Shown: piece by piece, positions 12,053 through 23,894 of the stretch | How the letters are laid out: every line of letters starts with the position of its first letter | How positions within the stretch are numbered: the stretch's first letter is position 1 | Assembly: GCA_026874595.1 (NCBI GenBank) | Contig: CM049312.1 | Span: forward strand, 70,584,929 to 70,648,928 | Direction: 5' to 3' | Source: Sipunculus nudus | Lineage: Eukaryota; Annelida; Sipuncula; Golfingiida; Sipunculidae | DNA: 64,000 nucleotides | Translations under genes and position numbers: made by a program | The notes under the pieces: model-generated | Database searches by the model: none | What the model saw: the letters and a program-made list of their open reading frames with translations, nothing else | What the model was told of the DNA's origin: nothing

Positions 12053-12670
12053 CATATACATATATATATATACATATATATAAAACATTGAAGAAAACAA
12101 CACCTTAAATTCACTACAGACTGTTTCATTGGATGAGACCTGATCCTCAGGTGAATATATATATATACTGTTAACTATAGATACAAACAGTTTCTTATTA
12201 CTTTTAATTTTAATATACGAAAGCTAAATTTATTATTTATTACAATTTCTACATCATAGACGGTAAATGACCAAACTTCGGATAAAACGGGATGAGTTAA
12301 AATCTGTTTTATCCCATCTGGATTAAACCTCTGGATTAAACTGGCTGTGGATTAAACTACTAACCCTGGACATCACTTTAGCTCAGATGACTTATAGTCA
12401 GCTGAGCTAAAAGTAAAAGGGGGGGGGGGGGTCACATTTAAATAATAAATTAAAAAATATAAATTATATTTAATTTATATGAAAACTATTTTTACTTACT
12501 AGGACAATGACGCCAAATAAATCTAAATTTATTTGTTTATTGAGGTTGAGCACTTTAATTATGCTGAAATCTAGTCAGCTCGTTTAACAATTTAATTGAA
12601 ACTTACCAGCAAAGCGCTTGGCCACAACTTCATGAGGAAATTTCTCTCTCGCATATGCCTGATCGAACAT
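9068..12670 (-). CDS. Small SAM-domain-like protein, 101 aa, three exons
   Basis: Exons on the minus strand are 12670-12607, 10012-9894 and 9190-9068; they sum to 306 nt, i.e. 101 codons plus TAA. Introns start GTAAGT and GTATTC and end TTTCAG and TTTTCAG. Splice phases (1, then 0) join without a break. The ATG at 12670 is preceded in frame by TAA, which fixes the start. Residues about 15-60 resemble a sterile alpha motif: VVAKRFAENYIDGEALASLT, then AEEVHKIFPENGLQKL, with the IDGxALxxLT core typical of SAM helices 2-3. The last 40 residues (from EDITDTSF to IIQAVYGGS) match nothing I recognise. SAM domains mediate protein-protein self-association, so an adaptor role is inferred. SAM-only fragments of this kind recall multi-copy SAMD3-like genes, but that link is from memory. 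Confidence 0.72.
9894..10012 (-). CDS. SAM-like gene, exon 2
   Basis: 119 nt after a TTTCAG acceptor. The split codon gives Glu, followed by the IDGEALASLT core. It ends in phase 0 at GGATGGCAG before GTATTC. Confidence 0.72.
10183..10201. repeat. poly-C tract in SAM-gene intron 1
   Basis: Pure C run followed by CACCCCCACCCCC, in the intron between exons 1 and 2 of the SAM-like gene. Confidence 0.85.
10690..11430. mobile_element. Palindromic MITE-like repeat with GGTTTTACCC words
   Basis: Left portion 10707-10790 and right portion 11325-11425 are dense in CCTGGGTAAAA / TTTTACCCAGG words on both strands. Thus the two ends are inverted relative to each other and each can fold back. The interior has no open frame. 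This suggests a non-autonomous foldback element in the intron of the SAM-like gene; precise ends were not resolved. Confidence 0.4.
11933..12155. mobile_element. Foldback MITE with an (AT)n core
   Basis: The left arm starts TTCACCTGAGGATCAGGTCT; the right arm ends in its reverse complement (AGACCTGATCCTCAGGTGAA). The arms extend about 60-70 bases, with GTCTGTAGTGAAT and TTTTCTTCA also mirrored. Between them is an AT microsatellite of about 80 bases (11996-12077). A relative with one arm and a flanking AT tract lies at 39338-39545. Confidence 0.65.
12377..12411. repeat. Solo hairpin terminus of repeat family A
   Basis: TTTAGCTCAG, 12-base loop region, then CAGCTGAGCTAAA form an inverted pair. 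The same CAGCTGAGCTAAAA end closes the family A copies at 4614 and 47690. Followed by a G run (about 12420-12431). Confidence 0.55.
12607..12670 (-). CDS. SAM-like gene, exon 1
   Basis: 64 nt from ATG (starting MFDQAYAREKFP) to a GTAAGT donor, ending in phase 1 after codon 21. Confidence 0.7.
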
Positions 12671-12840
12671 CTTCCAGGGAGGAGTTTTTGTTTACTGCCC
12701 GAGGATGTCCTGTTTCTGGTGGCTCGAACATACTTGTACCGTCGTATGTCTTCTTTAATTTCACGTTTTCAGGTCCCTAAACTTATTGACCTGGGACGCT
12801 CCCGCGCGTTCCGTTAGCTACTTCCGGCGTATAAAACAAC
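12671..12840 (-). promoter_or_regulatory. Putative promoter of the SAM-like gene
   Basis: An island of CpG-containing sequence (GCGCGGGAGCG) in otherwise AT-rich DNA lies directly upstream of the ATG. On the minus strand it contains CCGGAAGT (plus-strand 12820-12827), the consensus for ETS-family factors, common in broadly active promoters. No start site can be fixed from sequence alone. Confidence 0.4.
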
Positions 12841-13088
12841 GGAATATTTCGCCTGCTTTATCATAATTGTTTACCAGTTATTCCATACCAGCTGCTTTGT
12901 GAAACATGAAACATGACTCAAACATGCATATGAAACATGTATCGAAAAGAAGGATGTTTCAAACTAGAAAGTCTGTCAGATATTTAATATTACATGTTTC
13001 AAAACATGTTTAATTTGAATACATGTTTTCTAATGAAACATGTACCATCATTTTGAAACATCATGTGAAACGTCATTTTTACAGTGTA

Positions 13089-13104
13089 TAAACATATATA
13101 CGTG

Positions 13105-13151
<47 letters not shown>

Positions 13152-13160
13152 CACGTTCAT
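13089..13160. repeat. (AT)n microsatellite
   Basis: Alternating AT tract directly outside the right end of the TIR-bounded segment, mirroring the AT tracts outside its left end. Confidence 0.8.
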
Positions 13161-13536
13161 GATAGATGCTTATGTCGTCTACGTATCTAGAAGTTATATC
13201 ATTCGAGGTCATGAGCTAAGAGAAGCTAAATTAACATAATGCACATGAGATTTCAAACATAACTGCATAATACATGATTTATTGCACCAACAACTTGATA
13301 AAACTACATCAAAACGATAATGCTATGTATTTTAACAAATGGATGTCTCTATCAATACGGTCTGTACAAGTAAGGGGTGCTGAGTACTCACTAAGTGCCG
13401 TACATATTTAGTACCTGGTATATAAAGCGAGATAACCAGCTGCTGCTGTCTCACGCGTTCTTCATCTACAGATTTTCCAGTGCCTTGTATTTCCGCAAAT
13501 TTGTCGTACATCATTTATAAACCCTCCCACACATCA

Positions 13537-13573
13537 ATGTGGGCATTCAAAACGTGGTCAGCCATGCTTTCAT
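13537..13573 (+). CDS. CUB gene exon 1 (start of signal peptide)
   Basis: ATG followed by codons for [12 protein letters not shown] and one extra base before GTAAGTA. Chosen because the split codon joins to exon 2 to make a typical hydrophobic signal peptide. A shorter start at the internal ATG (13564) is possible. Confidence 0.65.
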
Positions 13574-14180
13574 GTAAGTAGCTTTAAATCATGCGTTTAC
13601 ACAGGAAGACATTATACAATTTCATTCCGTGCACTAGTTTAAACATAGTTGTTTAAACAAGAATACAAAATAGCCTGGTGGTTATTATGAATGTTTCCCT
13701 ATATCGTTAGATTGTTTTGACTCAAATATTAATATAATGCATATGCATGTTCAAAATGTTTTTATTCAAGTAAATATTGTTAAATTGGAAACAATGATTA
13801 ATTTTAAAGACCAGTGGGTTTTGTGTTTCTTCTTGAATTTATACATCTTGGTATATTTTATTACGTTTCAATACATGCAGATAATAGATTCCTGTGTTAA
13901 CTTTGCTATGATGCATAACTAACAGGGGCAGAGTTATATTTGTTATATTGTTACGACTGTTACAACTGTTTTATTTTCTCACTTGTTTTTCCCAGTTCAG
14001 GTATTCTTAATCGGGGCGCTGTTGTGCACAGTTTCCAGTTATGACGTCAACATCTTATCAGTCCGTAAGAGAGTTTTGTTTTTTATCAAATTACTCAGCA
14101 ATCATATACTTTAGACATACAAAGTAGACAAAAGGTACGTTTGATACTTGCAATGCAAAAATTTATTTTAGCTTTAAAGC

Positions 14181-14221
<41 letters not shown>

Positions 14222-14244
14222 GTCTGTCTGTCCGTCTGTCTCTA

Positions 14245-14285
<41 letters not shown>

Positions 14286-17200
14286 CATTGTAAATAACGG
14301 CTCTGACAGTTTTTTAATGTCATGTTCATAAAACCCCCCCCATGTTACAGAGTGTGGAAGTACAAGCAATCCACCGGTGATTACAGAGCCCGAAATTGGA
14401 AACTTGACATCCCCAAACTACCCTGACAACTACCCAAATTATTTGTCATGCGGCTGGCTTCTAGATGCTGGACTTGAAAGAGTAAGTACCGTGTGATTAT
14501 GTCAATAACGTTAATGCTGAGCGGAATGTAATTATTTGTTGTCAACGTTGTTGCTGTTTAGACGGACAGAGTCATAACTAGCTATTAAAAAAAATGGTGC
14601 TGTTAATGAGTCTGCGTGAATGAGTGCCTGTGAGCGAGGGTGACTGAATGAATTTGCGGCCGAGTGCATGGTTTGTGCCTGGTGCGTGTGTGAGTGCATA
14701 GTTGGGGGTGCAATCTGAGTACATGCGCCTGTACGTGCGTGTGTGCGTGAGCGCAAATGAGTCCAAAGGGAACGAATGCTCTAGTGCATGGAGGACTAGA
14801 CGGCTAACCAGCGTGTGAAGGGGTTGACCTCTTCTAAAAGCATTCTCAGTGCACGAAAAGCCCGTCTGCCGTGTTCGGGTCAAAAGAGCCAGCATCTAAA
14901 TTTTGTGAAGTGAATTCTTATACAACCATAAACTTCTGTAGGAATCCCGCCAAATTATCGGTGATGTATTAAAATATGGTTTTCTTGTGGATATCACGTA
15001 CGTGAGCACTCGCCGCTGTCAGGTGTCGCTCGCGATATAAATCGTTCGCCTTTCAATTATCACTATCCGTGTGTGTTTGTCTGTGTGTTGGTGTTTGTGT
15101 TTGTCAACAACAAAACTAACGCGATCATAAACGGAATCCCATGAAACTTTTTTGGCATCTCGAGACTTGATGACGGAAGAATTAACAGATTTTGTTGTGT
15201 ATCCGCCTCATGAACCGGGTCCGGGAAGGACTTCAGGGAATATTTACTAATGTATAATTACATTTAGTGAATGTAATTGGTGAATGCAAACATGGCAGGG
15301 GCTTATATTGCTTGGGATGTTGATTAATTTCTAGTTTTAAATGTTTCTGAAAATGTACATGGAATATGTTTTTGCTATTTGTCTTTATTCATAATGAATT
15401 GATTTGATCATGTTTATAACATACTGAATTAATTCGTTTTATTTTTAATTGCCAGGTCGTCTCCATACATTTTAACGATTTCTGCACCTACGGTTCAGAT
15501 TATGTCTATATATACAATGGTCCAAATTCGGGATACCCTAGGCTGTTGCGTCATAGTGGATGTTCACTGCCCGCCACTGTCATGTCAACCTCAAGCCAGG
15601 TGTTCATATACTTTAGTACAGGGAGTTACTATAGATATAGAGGTTTCCATCTGACATATCGGCTCAGAGAGAGTAAGTACCATGCACCACCACAGGTCAC
15701 TGAAAGTATTAACACGAGCATTTTTATGTATCAGTTCCAGAATGATGATATTGTCTTTATTTTGCTGTCGCCTATTGTACTAGCCTTCGCAACCCGACTC
15801 AGTATGCAATCGGATAACTGGACTGGTAGCCTACTCGAGTCGTGATGCAAGTAATATCGAGGAATGTATCGCGAAGGTCTTGCATCAGGTTGCATTCATA
15901 TTGTGGTAAACGGCCCATAATCTCAATATTATACTAAGAATGATGAATTAACACAGTAATATACAAGTGAGCTCACAACCCAAACGGAATCACCGTGTCC
16001 ACTTACACGGGTCATTTCCTATATCGCTTGAAAGTTGCCTGCGTCCTTTAACCCGTGCGAGCCATGCATGTGTTCATGCGGTCATAAATTCAACAAACAT
16101 GCCGAGGGGTTTACCAAAGTGCCGGGTTCAAACGGAACGTTTCATGTTCATGTTTGGTATTATTAGAAAGTACAAAAAAAGGCTAACGATTGGGCTGGTT
16201 TCTGTTGATTGACAGTGTACCTCTAGGCCATGGAACGTTGCCAGAAATGACGAAAATATTTACATCTTCATAAGGCCTTATAATGCGTTCCTCAGACTTA
16301 GATGCAAAGACACTCTGGCGCCAGTAATCTGGTCGTAATGCCAGAGGGTCGATATGACGCTACTACTCAAGGGATGGGGAGGGGGGGGGGGGGGGGGTGG
16401 TGAACATTGTACTGGCGGTCCGCCATTTTCACGACACCTCAAAAGTCAGAGAATACAGTTGCTGCGTCCGATGCTGCCTACTGCCGCTGAGGGCAAGCCT
16501 TACTTTGGAGGGTAGATTAAATGAACTTTAAGTAAATATAACGCAAGTGGTAGTTGAAATTTAATGTCTGCGCATAGTTTATTTAAAGAGCATATCAATG
16601 CCTAGTCCAAGACTGGGGAACACTTATATACTGCAATTTATATTTAATGTTTAATTAATTCCACCGTATTGTACGACAAAAGGCAAGCGTCGGTAGCCAG
16701 ATCAAAGAGCTGCTACACCATGCTGTGAGATTTCTTATCAAGATCGCAAGCAATATCGGACGGGCTCCGCGATCCTAGTGCTCTCTCCATCTTATTCTAA
16801 CTTCATGATATTATTGTCCGCTATAAGTAATTGATTATATTTAGAAATAAAAGAAAAATCTTGTAAAAGTTGGCCTTCTAAATCGGCTAACAATAGACCG
16901 TACACACATCAGTCTCATTACAAGTATGCATTTTACTCACACGACAGCGCCCTCTGTATGGCATCGCGTGGGACCAGGGAATTTAATTTCCATGTTATTC
17001 TCCAGTTGATCCGTAACAGACTAACCTTTCTGTATTGCTCTTTGAGAGGATAAAACACCTCAAGAACACCATGTAATTTACATCATTGTATTCTGTACTT
17101 TTTTATCAGGTATTATTAGAGGTATGGCCTTGTGTTGAAATAAAATAAAATTAATTAGAAAAAAAAATTAGGTGAGAATGATTTTGATCAGTGTTTGAAG

Positions 17201-17341
17201 AAACATATAACTGAATAATACATCCCTGTCTTATGGTAAACCCGTGTTAGTCTTGAGTTAAGGTGTAGGTAAAGAGTAACGCCTTACAAATAGACTAACA
17301 TATCGTAGCTAGTCTGTCAAAAGGCGTCATTCTTACTCTTT

Positions 17342-17379
<38 letters not shown>

Positions 17380-20300
17380 CGGTAATATACCAAATATTTA
17401 TAATAATAATAATAATGTTATATGTATATGATATGTATTATTAATTTTACATATTCTGTTGATAGTGTTCAACCATATGTGAGCGCCTATAAATTAATTA
17501 GTTTTCAGTTAACAGGAGCAGTGTTAGAGTTTCTCCGTATCTTAAATCGCGATCCGTAACTGAAGAATGGGACAACTCTTACACTACTCCTACGAAAAAG
17601 TAGTGTCGTACAAACCAGATAAGGTTAAACGTATTTTGAATATTATATGACTGTGTATTTTAAGTTTAGCTGTAGTATAGTCGCCCTCGGCTCGAATATT
17701 GAATTGTTACTGATAATTAGGATTTGTACAAAATATGTTGTACGCATTTCACAGACTGCGGGTCGCCTTCCAATCCTATAGAGATCCAGTCAGAACCTTT
17801 TGGCTCCCTGACCTCACCATCTCCGTACTCTGCTAATAGTAGTTGTGCTTGGAGGTTCACGGCAGACGCAGAGCTGGTAAGTAAGACTGTAGCGATACTA
17901 TGACGATACGATGCATATCACAACACTTCACTCACGACACGATACATATTACGACACTTGACTGACGATACGATACATATAACGCACTTCACGTACGATA
18001 CGATGCACATCACGACACTTCACTCCCGATACGATGCACATCACGACACTTCACTCACGATACGATATATATCACGACACTTCACTCACGATGCAATGCA
18101 TACCACGGCATTTCACTCACTATACGATACACATCACGGCACTTTACTCACGATACGATACATATCACGACACTTCACTCACGCTACGATACATATCACG
18201 ACACTTCACTGGCGATACGATACATATCACGACACTTCACTCACGATTCGATACAATCACGATATTTCACTCACGATACGACATATCACGACACTTCACT
18301 CACGAGTCGATACAATCACGATATTTCACTCACGATACGACATATCACGACACTTCGATCACGATACGATATATATCAGGACACTTCACTTAAATTGCGA
18401 TACATATCACGACAATTGACTTAAGATACGAAACATATCAGGACACTTCACTCACGATACGATAGATCACGACACTTCGATAACGATACAATATACATCA
18501 GGACATTTCACTCAAATAGCGATACATATCACGACAATTTACTTAAGATACGATACATATAAGGAGACTTCACTCACAATCCGATACAATTCACAACAAT
18601 TAACTCACTTTACTCACGATACCAAACATTTAATTAGTATTAGATCTGCGAATGCAAGTCATTGCATGTTGTTTGAACACGTTTCATTAACAAATAGAAA
18701 TTTGCCCTCAGAGAGTGCAGACCTCCGCCAAGGCAGTTTATGACCCCCACATGACATAGTCAGAAATGTGTAATGAATAAAAAGCTGAACGTTATAGCAC
18801 ACTGACACTTAGCGCCATCTAGTGGCAACAAATTAACCCGGCAGCTTTCATGACCCATATTAAATACTAGTATTCATGGATCTAGATGGTGATACGTATC
18901 AGTTTCATAAATTGCTCTCATATCATTTCCGAACTGCCATGAAAATGTCATCAAAATCCAGTTAACAACTTTTTTTTAGAAATGTTGCTAACAGACAAAC
19001 AAAGAGACATGCAATAAAATATATATTTTACATGAAAAAATTTGTATTGTATTTGATTTACATTTTTTTTTCCACAGGGAGTTTACATAGAATTCCCTGA
19101 GTTTTGCACTCGCCAGGGTTTTGACTTCATGCGGGCCTACGACGGCAACTCTGTTTATCATCGTCTGCTGGCGGAACACAGCGGATGCGAGCCACCAAAC
19201 GACATTACGTCTTCCGGTCGCGCCATGCTGGTGACCTTCACCTCGACTGACGGACAGGAGCAGGGGTTTAAAATGACCTGGGATATGACGCGGCAAGGAT
19301 GTAAGACTTGATTTATATAACGTGTGGCAACTCCACTTCTACGATGAAGTAGAATAACTGGATATGTCACTACCTCTCCCACAGCCCTTTACGTATGCAC
19401 TGGCAGAAAAGGCAATCCATACAAATATTTCCGCCCAAAGGTTTAAATATATATTAAATATTAAATGAAAATTACTACTACTTTTAAAAATTTCCTACTG
19501 AATCACAAAACTAAATTTCCTACAAAAAGTGCGAACATATGTCGAGAAATGAAGCCTACATAAAATAAATAATATCCGTAACTCTAATGGTTGTAAGTGC
19601 ATTTTTTTACCTCCAGTGATCAGATATAATTAAAAAGTAAGCAGAAAGGATTGCTAGTTAAATAAAATATTTCACAAGAAGTGTTCACAAAATATGTTCG
19701 TTGTACCAGAAGGACCTCTTTTGACAGATTTGTATATAGTTTATACTAGTATACTCTCTAAATTATAAACACTGTTAATGTTAATGTTAATGTTGCCGTA
19801 CTGATTATTTTACAGTGGTATGTCATTTCGATTAAATTGTCTGTGGAGAGTAAAAGTAATATGGCAATACGTCATTTGATTCAGCTGTCGTGCAGTCACA
19901 ATTGTAAGGTCTTGACTTGCAATGCAGGGCAAAAAGTGAATTTATATGTTTTTCTATGTATGATGATTTTTTAATCTTGTTTAATAATAACTTTTAGTTA
20001 AGACCAAAGAGTGGATTCATTTATTGTTTTATAGACTGTCATTCTTTTAAATTTTGCTTAATGGTTCTAATGGTTTACTTGAAGGAAATCTGAAGTCCCC
20101 CCAGGAAACATAATTTGAAACCTTAAAATGTAGTATTATTTCATTAATGCAATTATCTTGATGTCATAAAGTGATCATCCCATTTTCAGATTGTGGACAA
20201 TATACGGATCCTATTGTCCTTACTTCCCCTAGTGGGCGTCTGACGTCACCGAATTATCCGTCGGCATATGAAAATAACCATGCATGCGCATGGCTGATCG

Positions 20301-20643
20301 TTGCCGACCAACAACAGGTAAGGTAAACACTATGTTATATGGAGAATGCTTGAAAGTGCACGTGCATGTTTCGGGTCGCCTGTGTTTCTGATTGGGAGCG
20401 CCATCATGCATCAGTCAAAGACACTATATGTTGTGATGGACCAGTTATTAATAAAATTTTCCGAAATGAAATTTCATTTGACACTTATGTGTCCGCAGTG
20501 TCAAACACTCATTTAATTGCATGGTGGGGTTAATTATGATCCTGAAAAGCCATTCAAACTCATTATATAATTTTGCTTTACGCATGATTTATATGACTAA
20601 GGTATCTCAGACCCTCTTTCATTTACTCATATATATATATATA

Positions 20644-20697
<54 letters not shown>

Positions 20698-23266
20698 CAG
20701 GGACAGATGACTGAAAAAAAACTTACATTTACGCATTGGATTATACAAATAATAGTATACATGTATGATATTATTTTTGAAAATAACAAACACAATTGCG
20801 GCTTCTCTTTGAAATAAAATAGTACCTGCAAAAAGGTTGAGCTGATACCGTTGGCTTACTCCTGTACATGAGTGTTAAAAAAGGGGACCGGGCACGATCA
20901 CCGGCGCCGGCATAACATAGCACGACCGCCGCCTGCGTTTTGCGTAATCTTTTCAGGCTTACAATTAGTGTTTCATAACCGTGTACAACCGACTACTCCT
21001 TGTTTGAGTATGGTAAACAGACACACGTGGACCGTGTTTACTCACACGCAGAACCATAACCAGGCGTTATAAAGAATAGGCATAATAATGCTCTTGATTA
21101 TGTCCCTTTAATGCCTTTGCTACAAAGAAATGGGCACAGCTTGAGATAATAACGTTTTTACGTTCGCTGTTGATATTTTATTATATTAAGATATTTATAA
21201 TACACTGGCTTTGTCTTAACAATACTTTCAGGGCGTCAGTTTGGAGTTTCATGATTTCTGCACACAATCATGTTGTGATCACGTGCGCGTGTATGACGGC
21301 AACACGACGTTAAACCGGCAGCTGATGGACCACAGTGGATGTAATAACCCTCCCTCCGTGACGTCATCAGGCCGGTCTCTGCTCATAAGCTTTACAACTG
21401 ATCAGTCGTACACTCAGCGTGGATATAATATGTCTTGGCAGTTCAATGAAACTTGTAAGTCAAAGGCATAATTTTACCTTAAGTGTTAAATCTGTTCCTG
21501 TATTATATTTATTACATAGATTGCATCTTCCCACAGATAATTAAATTCAACGATTGCTCAAAACAGAAAAAATCGAAAGGCGAAGAACAGTTCAAATACA
21601 AACGAAAATTATACGCTACTTTCAACTTGATTTAAAAAACTGAACCTTAGGTGTAATTTGTGAATTAAAGTAATTTTAATTTTACGTCAAACATTTGCTT
21701 TAAGGAACTATGTAAATTTACTACGTCAATAAATAGCCCCACCTTTCCAAATCTAAGATACTACCAGTTTATGTATGTATGTATGTATGTATGTATGTAT
21801 GTATATATATATATATATATATAACTATATATATCGGGAAATAGTAATAAGAAATCAAAATGGTAATATACTTTTCCAGCATTTTAAATGTAATAGTATT
21901 AGTGATAGACTCAACAATTGGAGCTGAAATGGTAACGGTAGGCCTAACAGAAACAGAAGGCAAGGATGAAGACTAATACACATTACTTTTTATTACATGA
22001 TATGACCAACCTAACAGACTTAATTCTTGTCCAGTAAGTGCCTATAATTAAAGGATGTGCCTACTGTTAAGGCTAGCAGGGGCCAGTTATTAAACAGGTG
22101 GTGACCGCTGGTGCTAATTACATAAGAGTACTGGACAGAGCAGGTCTTAGCTAAATAAGGTACCTGGCATTATCTCTCTTTTGATTACTTAAACATGGAA
22201 GCATGTCTGCTGTTAAGAGAAAGTACATCTTATCTCACAACGATGAATCCATATGCATATTCTGAAATGCACTTAGACTTGTTTTTTACCAGTCAAAACA
22301 CATACACAATAAAAATATTATAATATTGAACTAGATACAGGACAGACCAAAAATGTTCATGATAGGCTTGTGGTGTTTTCACTATCAAAAAGTAGTTCAG
22401 CCAACAATGCTATAAACCCATACCAGTACTTCAATCACAAAAACTAATATTACAAGCACATGGATATTATCAAGTTATATTATACACAAATTCTTTAAAA
22501 TTTTTTGTTAATTACTTTTTCTGATAATTTTTAATACTGATTTTTGCAGATCTTCTTTCAGCATCTTTCATGATGTTAATTTATATAATGAAAATTTAAT
22601 AACTTTTTTTTTCACAATATTCATTTATTTGATCATATAGTATAAGAATAAAAGTACATAATTGTAAATATAATTTTAAGTACAACATTGTTTAATATCA
22701 GATTGATTATGAAATGATTAAAATAATTTTATGTTTTGTTAAATTAAAGTCACAGCTAGTTTTAACACAAGAAATTTAGATATTGACAGTCTAAGAACAT
22801 TTCTCACGTCTGTAGAATCAGAAATGATAGAAGAGAAGACTGCATAGAGGAATGGCATGCCTGATTAAAATAATCTGTGTATACTACCAATATTGTAAAG
22901 TTTATATCACCTCTTTGTACAAACTCAAATGTCCAATGCAATTATATAAAACATGGCATCACATCCAAATAAAAATGCATACACCAGAAGCTAGGGTACT
23001 GTTGTCTCCTGGTTGGTTCTGTCCACAATGTTGATTCATAGCCCTATTATTCTTAAATTATAATTATTATTCATAAATTCCTCCCCTGATACATAAACAT
23101 CAGACTTATTTGTAAGCTTTGATACAACATAATGATATGCAGTAAGTATGAATAATTCCTCTGGTGACAATTTTAAGTTCAATTAAAATTTTCATGTTTA
23201 AAGTACCGAGGAAGAAGATGAAATTTTGACTGAAAAAGAACAAAAAAATAAATTTATGTGAAATAT

Positions 23267-23335
<69 letters not shown>

Positions 23336-23745
23336 AAAATGTAACTTTTGTATTTAAATTTAGTTCATTAGTGTTTCAAACTATAAATGAATAGAATTAA
23401 ATATGCTGAAATAAGGGAGATCTCCACTCTCCAGGATCAGTAGGCTTTCTGTAAATGACAGACACAGTATAAAAAATTTTGTATATAACTAGGTGATATA
23501 GGAACTTGTAATATTTGTTTATAATTGTGATTGTAGTGCTAGTTTACAGCACTGTAAGTTGGCTGCACAATTTCTAGAATCCCCATTCAGCATTAGTAAC
23601 AATAATAGAATTAAAAGTAGTAATAGCAATTGATATCCTAGTATTAGTAATAGTAATAGATGGTAAAGTATGGTAATAGTAAAAGTAATATCACAAATAC
23701 CAAGTAATAGAAATAGTAATAGAACAATTCTAATAGTCTCCATAT

Positions 23746-23805
<60 letters not shown>

Positions 23806-23807
23806 TA

Positions 23808-23894
<87 letters not shown>

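Larger units (their letters stand above)
7256..13088. mobile_element. DNA-transposon-like segment with inverted termini carrying a SAM-domain gene
   Basis: The left end reads TACACTCTAAAAACTGAGG. The reverse complement of the right end reads TACACTGTAAAAATGACG. Both ends are followed inward by subterminal arrays of GAAACAT/ATGTTTC words: about 7285-7700 on the left and about 12900-13070 on the right. If the outer TA is the target duplication, the element proper begins CACTSTAAAAA. The interior holds a complete 3-exon gene on the minus strand, a smaller palindromic repeat, a MITE and a family A end. No transposase frame was seen, so it is either non-autonomous with a captured gene, or the SAM protein is an element-encoded accessory. 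Two solo elements that happen to face each other cannot be excluded. Confidence 0.5.

Noticed and set aside
17958-18419. 153-codon open frame rich in [10 protein letters not shown]-like repeats
   Set aside because: It is entirely the 31-bp minisatellite read in shifting frames, with no splice or start context.
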